Source: Chryseobacterium sp. KLBC 52
GTDB lineage: Bacteria > Bacteroidota > Bacteroidia > Flavobacteriales > Weeksellaceae
Reading direction: 5' to 3'
Length of the DNA: 64,000 nt
NCBI RefSeq assembly: GCF_003347605.1
Contig: NZ_QDFZ01000002.1
Location: forward strand, 186,001 to 250,000
Of the stretch, positions 50,347-61,632 are shown one piece after another. Numbering within the stretch: the stretch's first letter is position 1; each line of letters starts with the position of its first letter. A program made the position numbers and the translations under genes. The notes beneath the pieces were generated by a model. It worked only from the letters and a program-made list of their open reading frames with translations. It was not told the origin of the DNA and ran no database searches.

Positions 50347-53300
50347 TTAGTTAAGGTCTTCGAATTCTTTCTTAGAACCAACAATAACGTTCTGATACTC
50401 TTTAAGACCTGTACCTGCAGGAATTCTGTGACCTACAATTACATTTTCTTTAAGACCGTTAAGATCGTCTATCTTACCAGCAACAGCTGCTTCGTTAAGA
50501 ACTTTAGTTGTTTCCTGGAACGATGCTGCAGACATGAATGATTTAGTCTGAAGGGCCGCTCTTGTAATACCTTGCAGTACAGGAGTTGCAGTAGCAGGAA
50601 GAGCTTCTCTTACTTCTACCAATGCTAAATCTTCACGCTTCAACTTAGAGTTTTCGTCTCTTAATTCTCTTGCAGTAATCATCTGACCTGGCTTGAATTC
50701 TTTAGAATCACCAGCATCTACTACTACTTTAAGACCAAATACTCTGTTGTTTTCTTCCAAGAAATCATACTTATGTTCAAGGGCTCCTTCAAGGAACTGA
50801 GTATCACCTCCATCTACGATAGATACTTTCGTCATCATCTGTCTTACGATAATTTCGAAGTGCTTGTCGTCGATTTTTACCCCCTGTAGACGGTAAACTT
50901 CCTGAATCTCGTTTACTAAGTATTCCTGAACGGCAGTTGGACCTTTAATTCTTAAGATATCTTCCGGTGTAATAGAACCGTCAGAAAGTGGAGAACCTGC
51001 TCTTACGAAGTCATTCTCCTGAACAAGAATCTGGTTAGAAAGTTTTACCAAGTAAATTTTTCTTTCTCCAGTTTTAGCCTCAACAATAAGTTCACGGTTA
51101 CCTCTCTTGATTTTTCCGTAAGAAACTACCCCGTCGATTTCAGTAACAACCGCTGGGTTTGAAGGGTTTCTTGCTTCGAATAATTCGGTAACTCTCGGAA
51201 GACCTCCGGTGATATCCCCTGCTTTTGCAGATTTTCTTGGGATTTTGATTAAGACTTTACCAGCCTTAATTTTTTCACCATCGTTAACCATTAAGTGGGC
51301 TCCTACCGGTAAGTTGTAAGCTTTTTGCTCAACTCCTTTAGAGTCTACCACTTTTAAGGTAGGTACGGCTTTCTTATTTCTGGATTCAGAGATTACTTTC
51401 TCTTCAAATCCTGTTTGTTCGTCAATTTCAAGCTGGAATGAAATACCCTGGATGATATCCTCGTATTCTACCTTACCTGAAGTTTCAGCAATGATAACCG
51501 CGTTATACGGATCCCATCTACAGATTGTATCTCCTTTCTTCACTTTATCACCTGGTTTTACAGATAATATAGATCCGTAAGGTACGTTAGCTACCATTAA
51601 TGGAGTTCTGGACTCATTATCAGCAACTAATCTGAATTCTGTTGAACGGGAAACTACAACTTCAGCTGTATTACCGTTTTCATCTTCAGAAGTAATTGTT
51701 CTTACCTCATCCATTTCTACGATACCATCTCTTCTTGCAACGATAGATGGGTTTTCTGATACGTTACCTGCAGTACCCCCCTGGTGGAAGGTTCTCAACG
51801 TAAGCTGAGTACCTGGTTCCCCAATGGATTGTGCTGCAATTACACCTACCGCTTCACCCATATGGATCACTTTACCTGTTGCCAGGTTTCTACCATAACA
51901 TTTCGCACAGATACCTTTCTTAGCTTCACAAGTTAATGGTGAACGAACCTCCACAGCTTCTAATCCTGCTTCTTCGATTCTCTTCGCCAAAGATTCAATG
52001 ATCACCTGATCTGCGCTTGCAATAAGCTCATCAGTTTCAGGATCGTAAATATTATGAAGAGATACTCTACCTAAGATTCTTTCAGAGATTCTTTCAACGA
52101 TCTCATCATTTTTCTTAAGTGCAGTAACTTCTGTACCTCTCAATGTTCCACAGTCGTCTTCTGTAACGATAACGTCCTGTGCAACGTCTACCAATCTTCT
52201 CGTTAAGTAACCAGCATCGGCAGTCTTAAGAGCGGTATCCGCAAGACCCTTACGAGCACCGTGGGTAGAGATAAAGTACTCTAGAATCGAAAGACCTTCC
52301 TTAAAGTTGGCAAGGATCGGGTTTTCGATGATCTCCGCTCCGGTAGAACCGGCTTTCTGCGGTTTTGCCATCAAACCTCTCATCCCTGATAACTGACGGA
52401 TCTGTTCTTTAGAACCCCTCGCTCCAGAGTCAAGCATCATATATACAGAGTTGAAACCACCTTGGTCAGTTTTCATTCTGCTCATGATCATTTCAGTTAA
52501 TCCTGCGTTGGTGTTTGTCCAAACGTCGATTACCTGGTTATAACGTTCTGTATCGGTAATTAGACCCATGTTATAGTTAGCTCTAATTTCGTCTACAGTT
52601 TCAATTGATTGTGCAATCATCTGCTTTTTCTCAACAGGAACTACAATATCCCCTAGTGAGAAAGAAAGACCTCCTTTGAATGCGTTTGAATACCCTAAGT
52701 CTTTCATTGCATCAAGGAACTTCACAGTGGTAGGGAAATCTGTATCAGCAAGGATCTTACCGATAACGTTTCTCAATGATTTCTTCGTAAGAAGTTCATT
52801 GATATATCCTACCTGCTTAGGTACAATCTGGTTGAACAGGATTCTACCTACAGAAGTTTCGATCAGTCTTGTAACGATTTCTCCATCTTCTTTGATAGGT
52901 AGTCTACATCTTACTTTAGCATTTAAAGATACTCTACCTTCAGCATAAGCAATTTCTGCTTCTTCAGGAGAATAGAATGCTAGACCTTCTCCTTTTACTT
53001 TCATTGTCTCTGTAGAGCTTAATTCTTTAGTCATGAAATAAAGACCAAGAACCATGTCCTGAGATGGTACTGTAATTGGAGAACCGTTTGCAGGGTTCAA
53101 GATGTTCTGAGAACCTAACATCAATAACTGAGCTTCAAGGATCGCTTCTGGTCCTAGTGGCAAGTGTACCGCCATCTGGTCACCATCGAAATCGGCGTTG
53201 AAGGCCGTAGTTACTAATGGGTGTAGCTGGATTGCCTTACCTTCGATCATCTTAGGTTGGAAAGCCTGAATACCCAGTCTGTGAAGCGTAGGTGCTCTGT

Positions 53301-54612
53301 TCAATAGAACAGGGTGACCTTTCATCACGTTTTCAAGGATATCATAAACTACCGGTTCTTTTCTGTCGATAATTCTCTTTGCAGATTTTACTGTTTTTAC
53401 AATACCTCTTTCAATTAGTTTTCTAATGATGAACGGTTTGTAAAGTTCAGCTGCCATATCTTTAGGAATACCACATTCGTGAAGCTGTAAGTTTGGACCT
53501 ACAACAATTACCGAACGCGCAGAGTAGTCAACCCTTTTTCCTAGTAGGTTCTGACGGAAACGACCTTGCTTACCTTTCAATGAATCAGAAAGTGATTTCA
53601 ATGGTCTGTTTGATTCAGATTTTACTGCAGAAGATTTTCTTGTGTTATCGAATAATGAATCTACTGATTCCTGAAGCATACGCTTCTCGTTTCTCAAGAT
53701 TACTTCAGGAGCTTTGATCTCCAATAATCTCTTCAAACGGTTATTTCTGATGATAACTCTTCTATAAAGGTCATTCAGGTCAGAAGTAGCGAAACGTCCT
53801 CCATCCAATGGAACCAATGGTCTTAGTTCTGGTGGGATAACAGGAAGTACACGCATGATCATCCACTCCGGTCTGTTGATCATTCTTGTATTAGCACCTC
53901 TTAATGCTTCTACAACGTTCAATCTCTTAAGAGCTTCTGTTCTTCTTTGTTTTGAACCTTCGTTGTGAGCTTTGTGTCTCAAGTCGAAAGACAATGCATC
54001 AAGATCGATTCTTTTTAACAGATCTTCTACAGCTTCAGCACCCATTCTGGCGATGAATTTGTTTGGATCAGAATCATCAAGATACTGGTTTTCTACAGGA
54101 AGAGTTTCCATGATATCAAGGTACTCTTCTTCTGTAAGGAATTCCATATTTTCAAAATCAGAACCGTCTAATTTTTTAGCAATACCCTGCTGAATCACTA
54201 CATATCTTTCGTAGTAGATGATCATGTCTAATTTCTTAGAAGGAATTCCTAAAAGGTATCCGATTTTGTTTGGTAATGAACGGAAATACCAGATGTGTGC
54301 AATTGGAACTACAAGGTTGATGTGCCCGATTCTCTCTCTTCTTACTTTTTTCTCAGTAACTTCTACTCCACAACGGTCACAAACGATCCCTTTGTAACGA
54401 ATTCTCTTGTATTTACCACAAGCACATTCGTAATCCTTTACAGGACCAAAGATTTTCTCACAGAATAGCCCGTCTCTTTCAGGCTTGTGAGTTCTGTAGT
54501 TAATAGTTTCCGGTTTTAAAACCTCCCCTCTTGAGTCTTGTAAAATAGACTCCGGTGAAGCTAAACCGATGGTTATTTTATTAAATCTACTTGATTTATT
54601 TTTATTTGACAT
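50347..54612 (-). CDS. rpoC: DNA-directed RNA polymerase beta' subunit
   Basis: The protein has 1421 residues, full length. The first zinc site at about residues 63-90 has CACGKYK and CDRCGVEV; the catalytic motif [19 protein letters not shown] (near residue 455-475) holds the three magnesium Asp. The second zinc cluster has CGTLRG and [15 protein letters not shown]. The trigger-loop area includes [20 protein letters not shown]. It is cotranscribed with rpoB, 127 bp away, and followed by the DUF3467 gene. No unusual feature. Confidence 0.98.
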   Translation of the reverse strand: MSNKNKSSRFNKITIGLASPESILQDSRGEVLKPETINYRTHKPERDGLFCEKIFGPVKDYECACGKYKRIRYKGIVCDRCGVEVTEKKVRRERIGHINLVVPIAHIWYFRSLPNKIGYLLGIPSKKLDMIIYYERYVVIQQGIAKKLDGSDFENMEFLTEEEYLDIMETLPVENQYLDDSDPNKFIARMGAEAVEDLLKRIDLDALSFDLRHKAHNEGSKQRRTEALKRLNVVEALRGANTRMINRPEWMIMRVLPVIPPELRPLVPLDGGRFATSDLNDLYRRVIIRNNRLKRLLEIKAPEVILRNEKRMLQESVDSLFDNTRKSSAVKSESNRPLKSLSDSLKGKQGRFRQNLLGKRVDYSARSVIVVGPNLQLHECGIPKDMAAELYKPFIIRKLIERGIVKTVKSAKRIIDRKEPVVYDILENVMKGHPVLLNRAPTLHRLGIQAFQPKMIEGKAIQLHPLVTTAFNADFDGDQMAVHLPLGPEAILEAQLLMLGSQNILNPANGSPITVPSQDMVLGLYFMTKELSSTETMKVKGEGLAFYSPEEAEIAYAEGRVSLNAKVRCRLPIKEDGEIVTRLIETSVGRILFNQIVPKQVGYINELLTKKSLRNVIGKILADTDFPTTVKFLDAMKDLGYSNAFKGGLSFSLGDIVVPVEKKQMIAQSIETVDEIRANYNMGLITDTERYNQVIDVWTNTNAGLTEMIMSRMKTDQGGFNSVYMMLDSGARGSKEQIRQLSGMRGLMAKPQKAGSTGAEIIENPILANFKEGLSILEYFISTHGARKGLADTALKTADAGYLTRRLVDVAQDVIVTEDDCGTLRGTEVTALKKNDEIVERISERILGRVSLHNIYDPETDELIASADQVIIESLAKRIEEAGLEAVEVRSPLTCEAKKGICAKCYGRNLATGKVIHMGEAVGVIAAQSIGEPGTQLTLRTFHQGGTAGNVSENPSIVARRDGIVEMDEVRTITSEDENGNTAEVVVSRSTEFRLVADNESRTPLMVANVPYGSILSVKPGDKVKKGDTICRWDPYNAVIIAETSGKVEYEDIIQGISFQLEIDEQTGFEEKVISESRNKKAVPTLKVVDSKGVEQKAYNLPVGAHLMVNDGEKIKAGKVLIKIPRKSAKAGDITGGLPRVTELFEARNPSNPAVVTEIDGVVSYGKIKRGNRELIVEAKTGERKIYLVKLSNQILVQENDFVRAGSPLSDGSITPEDILRIKGPTAVQEYLVNEIQEVYRLQGVKIDDKHFEIIVRQMMTKVSIVDGGDTQFLEGALEHKYDFLEENNRVFGLKVVVDAGDSKEFKPGQMITARELRDENSKLKREDLALVEVREALPATATPVLQGITRAALQTKSFMSAASFQETTKVLNEAAVAGKIDDLNGLKENVIVGHRIPAGTGLKEYQNVIVGSKKEFEDLN

Positions 54613-54620
54613 TTTTTGTT

Positions 54621-54735
54621 ATTTGAGATTTGACATTTGAAATTTGAGATTCATGAATCTCTAAAAGTTTTATTTTGATTTTTGTTTGAAATCTGCTTAC
54701 AGAATTTCAAATTTCAAATAAATTAATTTCAAATG
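54621..54735. repeat. Palindromic repeat between rpoB and rpoC
   Basis: ATTTGAGATTTGACATTTGA and following bases (54621-54652) face GAATTTCAAATTTCAAATA (54702-54720) in inverse orientation; inside lies the perfect 16-bp palindrome GAGATTCATGAATCTC (54647-54662). A related element lies downstream of rpoC. Confidence 0.65.
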
Positions 54736-54739
54736 GAAT

Positions 54740-57700
54740 TTATTCCTCAAGTCTTACGTCTAGTCCAAGACCTTGTAACTCGTGAAGTAATACGTTGAAT
54801 GATTCCGGAATACCTGGTTCAGGCATAGATTCACCTTTTGCAATTGCTTCATAAGTTTTTGCTCTACCAATCACGTCATCCGACTTCACAGTAAGGATCT
54901 CTCTAAGGATGTTAGATGCACCGAATGCTTCAAGTGCCCAAACCTCCATCTCTCCGAATCTCTGACCTCCGAACTGAGCTTTACCTCCTAACGGCTGCTG
55001 AGTAATCAGTGAGTAAGGACCAATAGAACGTGCGTGCATCTTATCATCTACCATGTGTCCTAGTTTCAACATGTAAATGATACCTACTGTTGCGGCCTGA
55101 GTAAATCTTTCTCCGGTACCACCATCATAAAGGTGAGTGTGACCGAATTTAGGAAGACCTGCTTTCTCAGTATATTCAGTAATCTGATCAAGACTTGCTC
55201 CGTCGAAGATTGGCGTAGCGAACTTCAATCCTAATTTTCTACCAGCCCATCCAAGAACGGTTTCGTAGATCTGACCGATGTTCATACGAGAAGGTACCCC
55301 TAGTGGATTCAATACGATATCTACTGGTGTTCCGTCTTCAAGGAATGGCATATCTTCTTCACGAACGATTCTTGAAACGATACCTTTGTTACCGTGACGT
55401 CCTGCCATTTTATCTCCTACATTCAGTTTACGTTTCTTAGCGATGTAAACTTTAGCCAGCTTCATAATACCTGCCGGAAGCTCATCTCCGATTGAAATTG
55501 CAAATTTCTCACGGTTTTTAACTCCCTGGATGTCGTTATATTTGATTTTGTAATTGTGAATCAATTGTTTGATCAATTCATTCTTGTCAGCGTCTACTGT
55601 CCAGTCTGAACCGCTAACGTTTACATAATCTTCAACTGAAGTTAATAGTTTGTGAGTGAATTTCACACCTTTACCGATGATTTCTTCGTCAAGGTCATTT
55701 TGTACCCCTTGAGAAGTTTTACCGCTTACCAGTGTGTTTAATTTTTCAATTAAAGTATTTCTCAACTCGTCAAACTTAGCCTTGTAAGTGTTTTCAATTT
55801 CTTCAAGTTTAAGTTTTTCTTCAGTTCTTTTCTTTTTGTCTTTAATGTTTCTGGAGAACAATTTCTTGTTGATAACAACCCCTCTTAATGAAGAGTCAGC
55901 TTTCAATGAAGCATCCTTCACATCACCAGCTTTATCACCAAAGATTGCTCTAAGAAGTTTTTCTTCAGGAGTCGGGTCAGATTCACCTTTTGGAGTAATT
56001 TTACCAATCATGATATCTCCAGGCTTCACTTCAGCACCGATTCTGATCATACCGTTCTCGTCAAGATCTTTAGTAGCTTCTTCAGATACGTTTGGAATAT
56101 CTGCTGTAAGCTCTTCCATACCTAATTTAGTATCACGAACTTCAAGAGAATATTCATCCACGTGGATTGAAGTAAACCAGTCTTCACGTACAACTTTTTC
56201 GTTGATTACGATGGCATCCTCGAAGTTGTATCCTTTCCAAGGCATGAACGCTACCACTAAGTTTCTACCAAGAGCTAATTCTCCTTTTTCAGTAGCATAA
56301 CCGTCGCAAAGTACCTGTCCTTTTTCCACTACATCACCTACTCTTACGTTTGGTCTTAGGGTAATGGTTGTACTCTGGTTCGTTTTTCTGAACTTAGTAA
56401 GGTTGTATGTTTTAGTAGCAGACTCGAATTGTACTAAATCTTCGTCTTCGCTTCTTTCGTATTTAATAACGATTCTGTCAGCATCTACGTACTGTACTGT
56501 ACCTGTACCTTCAGCGTTAATTAAAATTCTTGAATCTCTTGCAACTTGTTGCTCAAGCCCTGTACCCACAATTGGAGCCTGTGGCTTCAATAGAGGAACG
56601 GCCTGACGCATCATGTTGGATCCCATCAATGCACGGTTCGCATCATCATGCTCCAGGAATGGAATTAATGAAGCGGAAATACCGGAAATCTGGTTAGGCG
56701 CTACGTCGATAAGGTCTACCTGATTAGGCTCTACTACCGGATAATCACCATCCAATCTTGCAATAATTCTGTCTGTTTCGAATTCACCATTGTCGCTCAA
56801 TTCAACGTTTGCCTGAGCAATTACTTTAGATTCTTCGTCTTCTGCATTTAAGTAGATAGGATCTGCGTTAAGTTCGATCTTACCACCTTCTACCTTTCTA
56901 TATGGAGTTTCGATGAAACCTAGTCTGTTGATTTTAGCATAAATACCAAGGGATGAAATCAATCCGATGTTTGGTCCTTCCGGAGTTTCAATCGGGCAAA
57001 TTCTTCCGTAGTGAGTATGGTGAACGTCTCGAACCTCGAAACCTGCTCTTTCTCTTGATAAACCACCAGGCCCTAGTGCAGATAATCTTCTCTTATGAGT
57101 AATTTCTGATAGAGGGTTGGTTTGGTCCATGAACTGAGAAAGCTGGTTGGTACCAAAGAATGAGTTGATTACAGATGTTAATGTCTTAGCATTTACAAGG
57201 TCAAGCGGAGTAAAGATTTCGTTATCTCTAACGTTCATTCTTTCCTTGATTGTTCTTGCAATTCTTGAAAGACCTACTCCGAACTGTCCAGCTAATTGCT
57301 CACCAACAGTTTTAATTCTTCTGTTTGATAAGTGGTCAATATCATCAACCTCAGCTTTAGAGTTGACAAGCTCGATTAGGTGTCTTACGATAGCAATGAT
57401 ATCTTCTTTTGTAAGAACTTCAGTTGTCGTTGGAATATTAAGACCTAACTTTTTGTTCAATCTGTAACGTCCTACTTCACCTAATGAATATCTTTGCTCA
57501 GAGAAGAATAATTTTTCAATGATTCCTCTTGCAGTTTCCTCATCTGGTGGATCTGCATTTCTTAACTGACGATAAATATACTCTACCGCTTCTTTTTCAG
57601 AGTTGGTAGGGTCTTTTTGTAATGTATTCTGGATGATAGAGAATTCGTTGCTGTTTTCTTTGTGAATCAGGATTGATTTCACACCCGCATCAAGAATAAG

Positions 57701-58561
57701 ATCTAAGTGTTCTTTTTCAAGAATAGTTTCTCTATCCAGGATGATTTCGTTTCTTTCGATAGAAACTACTTCACCTGTATCTTCGTCTACGAAATCTTCG
57801 AACCAAGTGTTCAATACTCTCGCAGCCAATGTTCTCCCTTCCACTTTTTTAAGGGCAGCTTTAGAAACTTTCACTTCTTCAGCAAGGTCGAAGATCTGAA
57901 GGATATCCTTGTCAGATTCATAACCGATCGCTCTTAATAGAGTTGTTAATGGTAATTTTTTCTTACGGTCGATATACGCGTACATTACGCTGTTGATATC
58001 TGTTGTAAATTCCATCCAAGATCCTTTGAAAGGGATAATTCTTGAATAGTAAAGTTTGGTTCCGTTTGCGTGGTAAGTTTGTCCGAAGAATACACCAGGT
58101 GAACGGTGAAGCTGCGTAACGATAACTCTTTCAGCACCATTGATGATAAAAGAACCACTTGGCGTCATATAAGGAACCGGACCTAAGTATACGTCCTGAA
58201 CCACTGTCTGGAAATCTTCGTGTTCCGGGTCAGTACAATACAATTTAAGTCTAGCTTTTAGAGGAACTGAATAAGTAAGTCCTCTTTCCACACACTCATC
58301 GATTGAATAACGTGGAGAATCTACCAGATAGTCTAAGAATTCTAATACGAATTGGTTTCTTGAATCCGTAATTGGGAAATTCTCTTGGAAAGTCTTGTAA
58401 AGAGCTTCTGTCTTTCTGGCTTCAGGAAGTGTATCAAGCTGGAAAAATTCTCTGAAAGACTCAATTTGGATATCCAAAAAGTCCGGAGTGATGATTTTTC
58501 CTTTCGCTGATGAGAAATTAATTCTCGGATTTCCTTGAGTTGTTGATTTTGTTTTACTCAT
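54740..58561 (-). CDS. rpoB: DNA-directed RNA polymerase beta subunit
   Basis: The protein has 1273 residues. The rifampicin region [20 protein letters not shown] and [20 protein letters not shown] has the sensitive residues (Asp, His and Ser positions unchanged relative to Escherichia coli). [20 protein letters not shown] and [19 protein letters not shown] match the conserved C-terminal regions. The leader upstream is about 310 nt long, with its own promoter at 58885-58916. Normally rplL is the gene before it; here a 4.5-kb secreted-protein cassette separates the two. Confidence 0.98.
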   Translation of the reverse strand: MSKTKSTTQGNPRINFSSAKGKIITPDFLDIQIESFREFFQLDTLPEARKTEALYKTFQENFPITDSRNQFVLEFLDYLVDSPRYSIDECVERGLTYSVPLKARLKLYCTDPEHEDFQTVVQDVYLGPVPYMTPSGSFIINGAERVIVTQLHRSPGVFFGQTYHANGTKLYYSRIIPFKGSWMEFTTDINSVMYAYIDRKKKLPLTTLLRAIGYESDKDILQIFDLAEEVKVSKAALKKVEGRTLAARVLNTWFEDFVDEDTGEVVSIERNEIILDRETILEKEHLDLILDAGVKSILIHKENSNEFSIIQNTLQKDPTNSEKEAVEYIYRQLRNADPPDEETARGIIEKLFFSEQRYSLGEVGRYRLNKKLGLNIPTTTEVLTKEDIIAIVRHLIELVNSKAEVDDIDHLSNRRIKTVGEQLAGQFGVGLSRIARTIKERMNVRDNEIFTPLDLVNAKTLTSVINSFFGTNQLSQFMDQTNPLSEITHKRRLSALGPGGLSRERAGFEVRDVHHTHYGRICPIETPEGPNIGLISSLGIYAKINRLGFIETPYRKVEGGKIELNADPIYLNAEDEESKVIAQANVELSDNGEFETDRIIARLDGDYPVVEPNQVDLIDVAPNQISGISASLIPFLEHDDANRALMGSNMMRQAVPLLKPQAPIVGTGLEQQVARDSRILINAEGTGTVQYVDADRIVIKYERSEDEDLVQFESATKTYNLTKFRKTNQSTTITLRPNVRVGDVVEKGQVLCDGYATEKGELALGRNLVVAFMPWKGYNFEDAIVINEKVVREDWFTSIHVDEYSLEVRDTKLGMEELTADIPNVSEEATKDLDENGMIRIGAEVKPGDIMIGKITPKGESDPTPEEKLLRAIFGDKAGDVKDASLKADSSLRGVVINKKLFSRNIKDKKKRTEEKLKLEEIENTYKAKFDELRNTLIEKLNTLVSGKTSQGVQNDLDEEIIGKGVKFTHKLLTSVEDYVNVSGSDWTVDADKNELIKQLIHNYKIKYNDIQGVKNREKFAISIGDELPAGIMKLAKVYIAKKRKLNVGDKMAGRHGNKGIVSRIVREEDMPFLEDGTPVDIVLNPLGVPSRMNIGQIYETVLGWAGRKLGLKFATPIFDGASLDQITEYTEKAGLPKFGHTHLYDGGTGERFTQAATVGIIYMLKLGHMVDDKMHARSIGPYSLITQQPLGGKAQFGGQRFGEMEVWALEAFGASNILREILTVKSDDVIGRAKTYEAIAKGESMPEPGIPESFNVLLHELQGLGLDVRLEE

Positions 58562-58884
58562 AAAACTTTTAAGAAAGGGTTAAAAAATATTTTGATTCAT
58601 TAAAAAATATCAGAAAAGAACAAGAAACAAGATAAAAGTAAAAGGTAAAAGTGTTTTTGGCGCTCACAAAGGACCTTAAGCTCTTTTAAACTTTGTATAC
58701 GTTCTTTCTAACTGCAACGCTGGTATATCTTTTCACAGCGTAATGCAAAATATTTTTATTACTTTTGAGGCAGTATTACCGCAGTATTTATACACACGAA
58801 ATCCCTTTCATGTTTTACACAATGAAAGAGTTGATTTTCAGTATTTTATAAATTTACAAACAATTTTTCGCGCCAAAAGAGGGG
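58562..58884 (-). other. Long rpoB leader, no gene
   Basis: No credible frame is present. The transcript would carry a hairpin CTTTCATTGTGTAAAACATGAAAG (arms of 7 bp) and a TACTGCGGTAATACTGCC repeat, then a stretch of A/T-rich sequence to the ATG. Such a leader could host attenuation or autoregulation of rpoBC, which is only inference. Confidence 0.4.
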
Positions 58885-58916
58885 CAAAGATACAAAAAGT
58901 TATCCACAAAAACAAA
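58885..58916 (-). promoter_or_regulatory. rpoB promoter containing a DnaA box
   Basis: On the minus strand TTTG (58913-58916), 20-nt spacer, TATCTTTG (58885-58892), followed by CCCC: an ideal Bacteroidota promoter. The spacer holds a perfect DnaA box TTATCCACA (58900-58908 on plus). This separates rpoBC transcription from rplL. Confidence 0.8.
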
Positions 58917-58929
58917 TAAAACCTCTCAT

Positions 58930-58980
58930 TTTGAGACTCTTAAAAACAAGAGAGGCTGCCCAAACATGAGCAACCCCTCC
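58930..58980 (-). terminator. Terminator of the secreted-protein cassette
   Basis: On the minus strand GGTTGCTC pairs with GGGCAGCC (two G-T pairs) around ATGTTT, followed by TCTCTTGTTTTTAA. It lies between the 864-residue protein gene and the rpoB promoter. Confidence 0.6.
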
Positions 58981-59002
58981 ACAACACAAGCTAATCCTAT
59001 GA

Positions 59003-61597
59003 TTATTTCACAATAACCTTATAAGATTTTATTTTTGATTTAGTTTCTATTTTAATAATATACACTCCTGCAGGAAGTGAAGAAGTATCAATACCTGTAT
59101 GGGCATTAAAATGATCTGTCTTAACAACCTGTCCCTGTGCAGAGAACAAAGTATACGCTCCTTCTTCCTCTGATATAATTCTAAGGTTTTCCCCTGCTTT
59201 TACCGGATTCGGATATACTTTTACATCATTTGCTGTTTCAATAATTTCTGCGGAGGTAGTTTTCGCCGCATTGGATGCATTTTTCAATAATGAAGCATAA
59301 GGTGAAAACGGGGAATCCGGAGAACCTCTTTTTACAAGATCTGTATCTACCACAGCCTGAATTCCGTCTTTGTCTTTATCATTAATGGTAGAAATGAATC
59401 CTCCTCCTAAGGTATCAAGATTTGCTTTTCCGATCTTATAAAGGTCAGGTTCCGAACCATTGGAAGTTATATCCAGAAAGTCTGGTTTATCATCTCCGTC
59501 TGTATTTTTGATTGGATATTTCAATACGCCTGAATCAGGTGAAGTTTCCAGAATATCTGCAATTCCGTTTTTACCTACCGGAACATTCGCATCAATGATA
59601 CCGTTATGATCAGAATCAATCTGATTGATGACAGAGGTCGGAATTCCAGATTCAAATAAATCCAGGATACCATCATTATCAGAATCAAGATCAAGGTAAT
59701 TAGGAACAGAATCTCCCAATACAGGTGTTAAAAGAATATCTCCTTCATTATCATCATCCTGGAACTTGCCGTTTTTATCAAAGTCTTCTACAGCATCCGG
59801 AATTCCATCATTATCAGAATCCAGGTCACAGGCATCTACAATTCCGTCACCATCTGTATCGAGCGCAGGAGATTTGTCATTTACGGCTGTACATCCTTCT
59901 GCACAGTCAGGAATTCCGTTTCCGTTATTATCTATACTGTCATCTCCTCCCTGGCACTGATCAAAGCAGTTCGGGACTCCATCATTATCATCATCTCTGC
60001 TTGCAAAAGCATTGTAGATATAATAGTTTTGAGGAATACGAATGGCCGTTCCACTGTTGAAAGTGATTTTAATACGATTAAAAGGTTTTGTTGATTTCCC
60101 TCCAACATAAAATTTATTGGAATTCGTTGTGAAAAAATTTCCACTGATAAGGCTTCCTGAACTTGTAAAAGTATCTGTCAAAGTATTTCCGTTGTACAAT
60201 GTCACAGTGATATTTTCCAGAACACTTACTCCAAGAAGGTTTCCTGCTTTTTCTACCGTAAATCCGGCCATTGTATTGGCAGGAAGCACCGCATTAGTTC
60301 CTACCGTGGCAAATGCTGAGAAAAGGCTGAAAATAGAGGCAGCCGGAACTGTAGCTGTGGCATAATTGGAAGGATTATTATCTACAATCGCTTCAGGACT
60401 GGTCATTTTAGCTAAAATAAGGCCAAGAAATCCGGGTCCGGAAGTCCATGGAGTTCCTGCAACCAAATTTCCCGGTACTGATGAACCGGTGGTCTGGATT
60501 TTATCATCACACTCACAGGTAACAGGTTCTTCGAAAGCATAATATACTTTCAATGTTCCTAAATTAAATCCCAGCGTTTGAGTCACTTTTAATCTTACTT
60601 CATTGAAAGGTTTAGTAGTCGTTAAGGTAACTTTTTGTTTTCCTGAGCCATAACCTAATACTTTGATATTAATTAAGCCTCCTCCGTCAGACAACTGTTT
60701 TGAATCCTGAAGCTGGCCAAAAAGATAAGTTTCTATGGTAATATTTTTTAAAAACTCTGCACTTAACAGTTTACCCTGATCATCCGGTTCTATTACAAAA
60801 CCTGTTCTGTTTCCTGCCGGGTAGGTCTGGTTTTTGTCTAAAACGCCTACCGAATAAGAACCCAGTAATCCTACCGGCAGAACAATTGATCCATAAGAAT
60901 TTTTGTTCCCGTCTCCTATTTTTTCTTTATTCTGAACATAGGAAAGTGGAGCCAGAAAACTGCTGCTTCCGGATATATTTCCATCCACACCACTTCCCGC
61001 AATGATATCATCACAAATACCATTATTATCCGTAGGAACTTTTGCAGGATCAAATGCAAAGGCATAATATACATTCATTGCACTGAATACAGAAAGAACG
61101 TTAGTTTGATACAACCTTACTTCATCAAATTCTTTTGAAGTTTTGAAATGAAGAAAGATTCTGTTTTTACTTCCTCCAAATGCAGGCACTGACAAAAGTG
61201 TGCTGCTGGTAGTCGTTTCCTGAAGAACACCATTTCTATAGGTGCTGATTCTCAAAGAGCTTAAGAGATCAACAGTAATAAAACTTGTCCCAAGATCTAC
61301 ATTGAATCCTGTAATATATCCCCCAGGATAAGTTGTATTTTTATTCTTTACAGAGATTCCGTTTCCACTTAAAAGAGAAGCGAAATTACCCATGCTTACA
61401 CTGTTGTCCAGACTTGCATCCACTACGGGATTCATACTTCCGTTGTAGCAGGCAAGACATATCCCTGAATTGTTGACTGGTTTAGCCTCCACACCCATCC
61501 CACGGATCGGTTCATAGCCCTGCTGTGCCAATACTCCTGCAGACATCATCAATGTCATGAGCAGCGCAGCTAACTTTTCGAATAATTTTCTGGTCAT
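59003..61597 (-). CDS. Large surface protein: three repeat domains, TSP3-type calcium repeats, T9SS tail
   Basis: The protein has 864 residues with a signal peptide (RKLFEKLAALLMTLMMSAGV, then LAQQ). Three related about 170-residue domains follow (about 45-180, 190-355, 365-535), each with N.TYPaG..tGF.V, an I.I.TY..G line, TTKPFNEVRL-like and YYAFa blocks. Residues about 540-720 hold thrombospondin-3-like calcium loops (DDDNDGVPNCFDQC, DTDGDGIVDACDLDSDNDGI). The end is a T9SS type A domain (VKVYPNPVKAGENLRIISEE, SSLPAGVYIIKIET, YKVIVK). It is likely an adhesin or matrix protein on the cell surface. It is the last gene of the cassette. Confidence 0.85.
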   Translation of the reverse strand: MTRKLFEKLAALLMTLMMSAGVLAQQGYEPIRGMGVEAKPVNNSGICLACYNGSMNPVVDASLDNSVSMGNFASLLSGNGISVKNKNTTYPGGYITGFNVDLGTSFITVDLLSSLRISTYRNGVLQETTTSSTLLSVPAFGGSKNRIFLHFKTSKEFDEVRLYQTNVLSVFSAMNVYYAFAFDPAKVPTDNNGICDDIIAGSGVDGNISGSSSFLAPLSYVQNKEKIGDGNKNSYGSIVLPVGLLGSYSVGVLDKNQTYPAGNRTGFVIEPDDQGKLLSAEFLKNITIETYLFGQLQDSKQLSDGGGLINIKVLGYGSGKQKVTLTTTKPFNEVRLKVTQTLGFNLGTLKVYYAFEEPVTCECDDKIQTTGSSVPGNLVAGTPWTSGPGFLGLILAKMTSPEAIVDNNPSNYATATVPAASIFSLFSAFATVGTNAVLPANTMAGFTVEKAGNLLGVSVLENITVTLYNGNTLTDTFTSSGSLISGNFFTTNSNKFYVGGKSTKPFNRIKITFNSGTAIRIPQNYYIYNAFASRDDDNDGVPNCFDQCQGGDDSIDNNGNGIPDCAEGCTAVNDKSPALDTDGDGIVDACDLDSDNDGIPDAVEDFDKNGKFQDDDNEGDILLTPVLGDSVPNYLDLDSDNDGILDLFESGIPTSVINQIDSDHNGIIDANVPVGKNGIADILETSPDSGVLKYPIKNTDGDDKPDFLDITSNGSEPDLYKIGKANLDTLGGGFISTINDKDKDGIQAVVDTDLVKRGSPDSPFSPYASLLKNASNAAKTTSAEIIETANDVKVYPNPVKAGENLRIISEEEGAYTLFSAQGQVVKTDHFNAHTGIDTSSLPAGVYIIKIETKSKIKSYKVIVK

Positions 61598-61632
61598 TTT
61601 TTATTTTTTTAAGGTTTGTGTTTTTTATTGGA

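Noticed and set aside
55788-56300. 170-codon open frame antisense to rpoB (and similar frames at 52676, 56364 and 57147)
   Set aside because: They are mirror frames of the highly conserved rpoB and rpoC coding sequence, with serine/leucine-rich low-complexity translations and no start context or family pattern.
56990-57170. Rifampicin-resistance changes in rpoB
   Set aside because: The Asp, His and Ser positions of the resistance region are the sensitive ones, so nothing unusual is seen.
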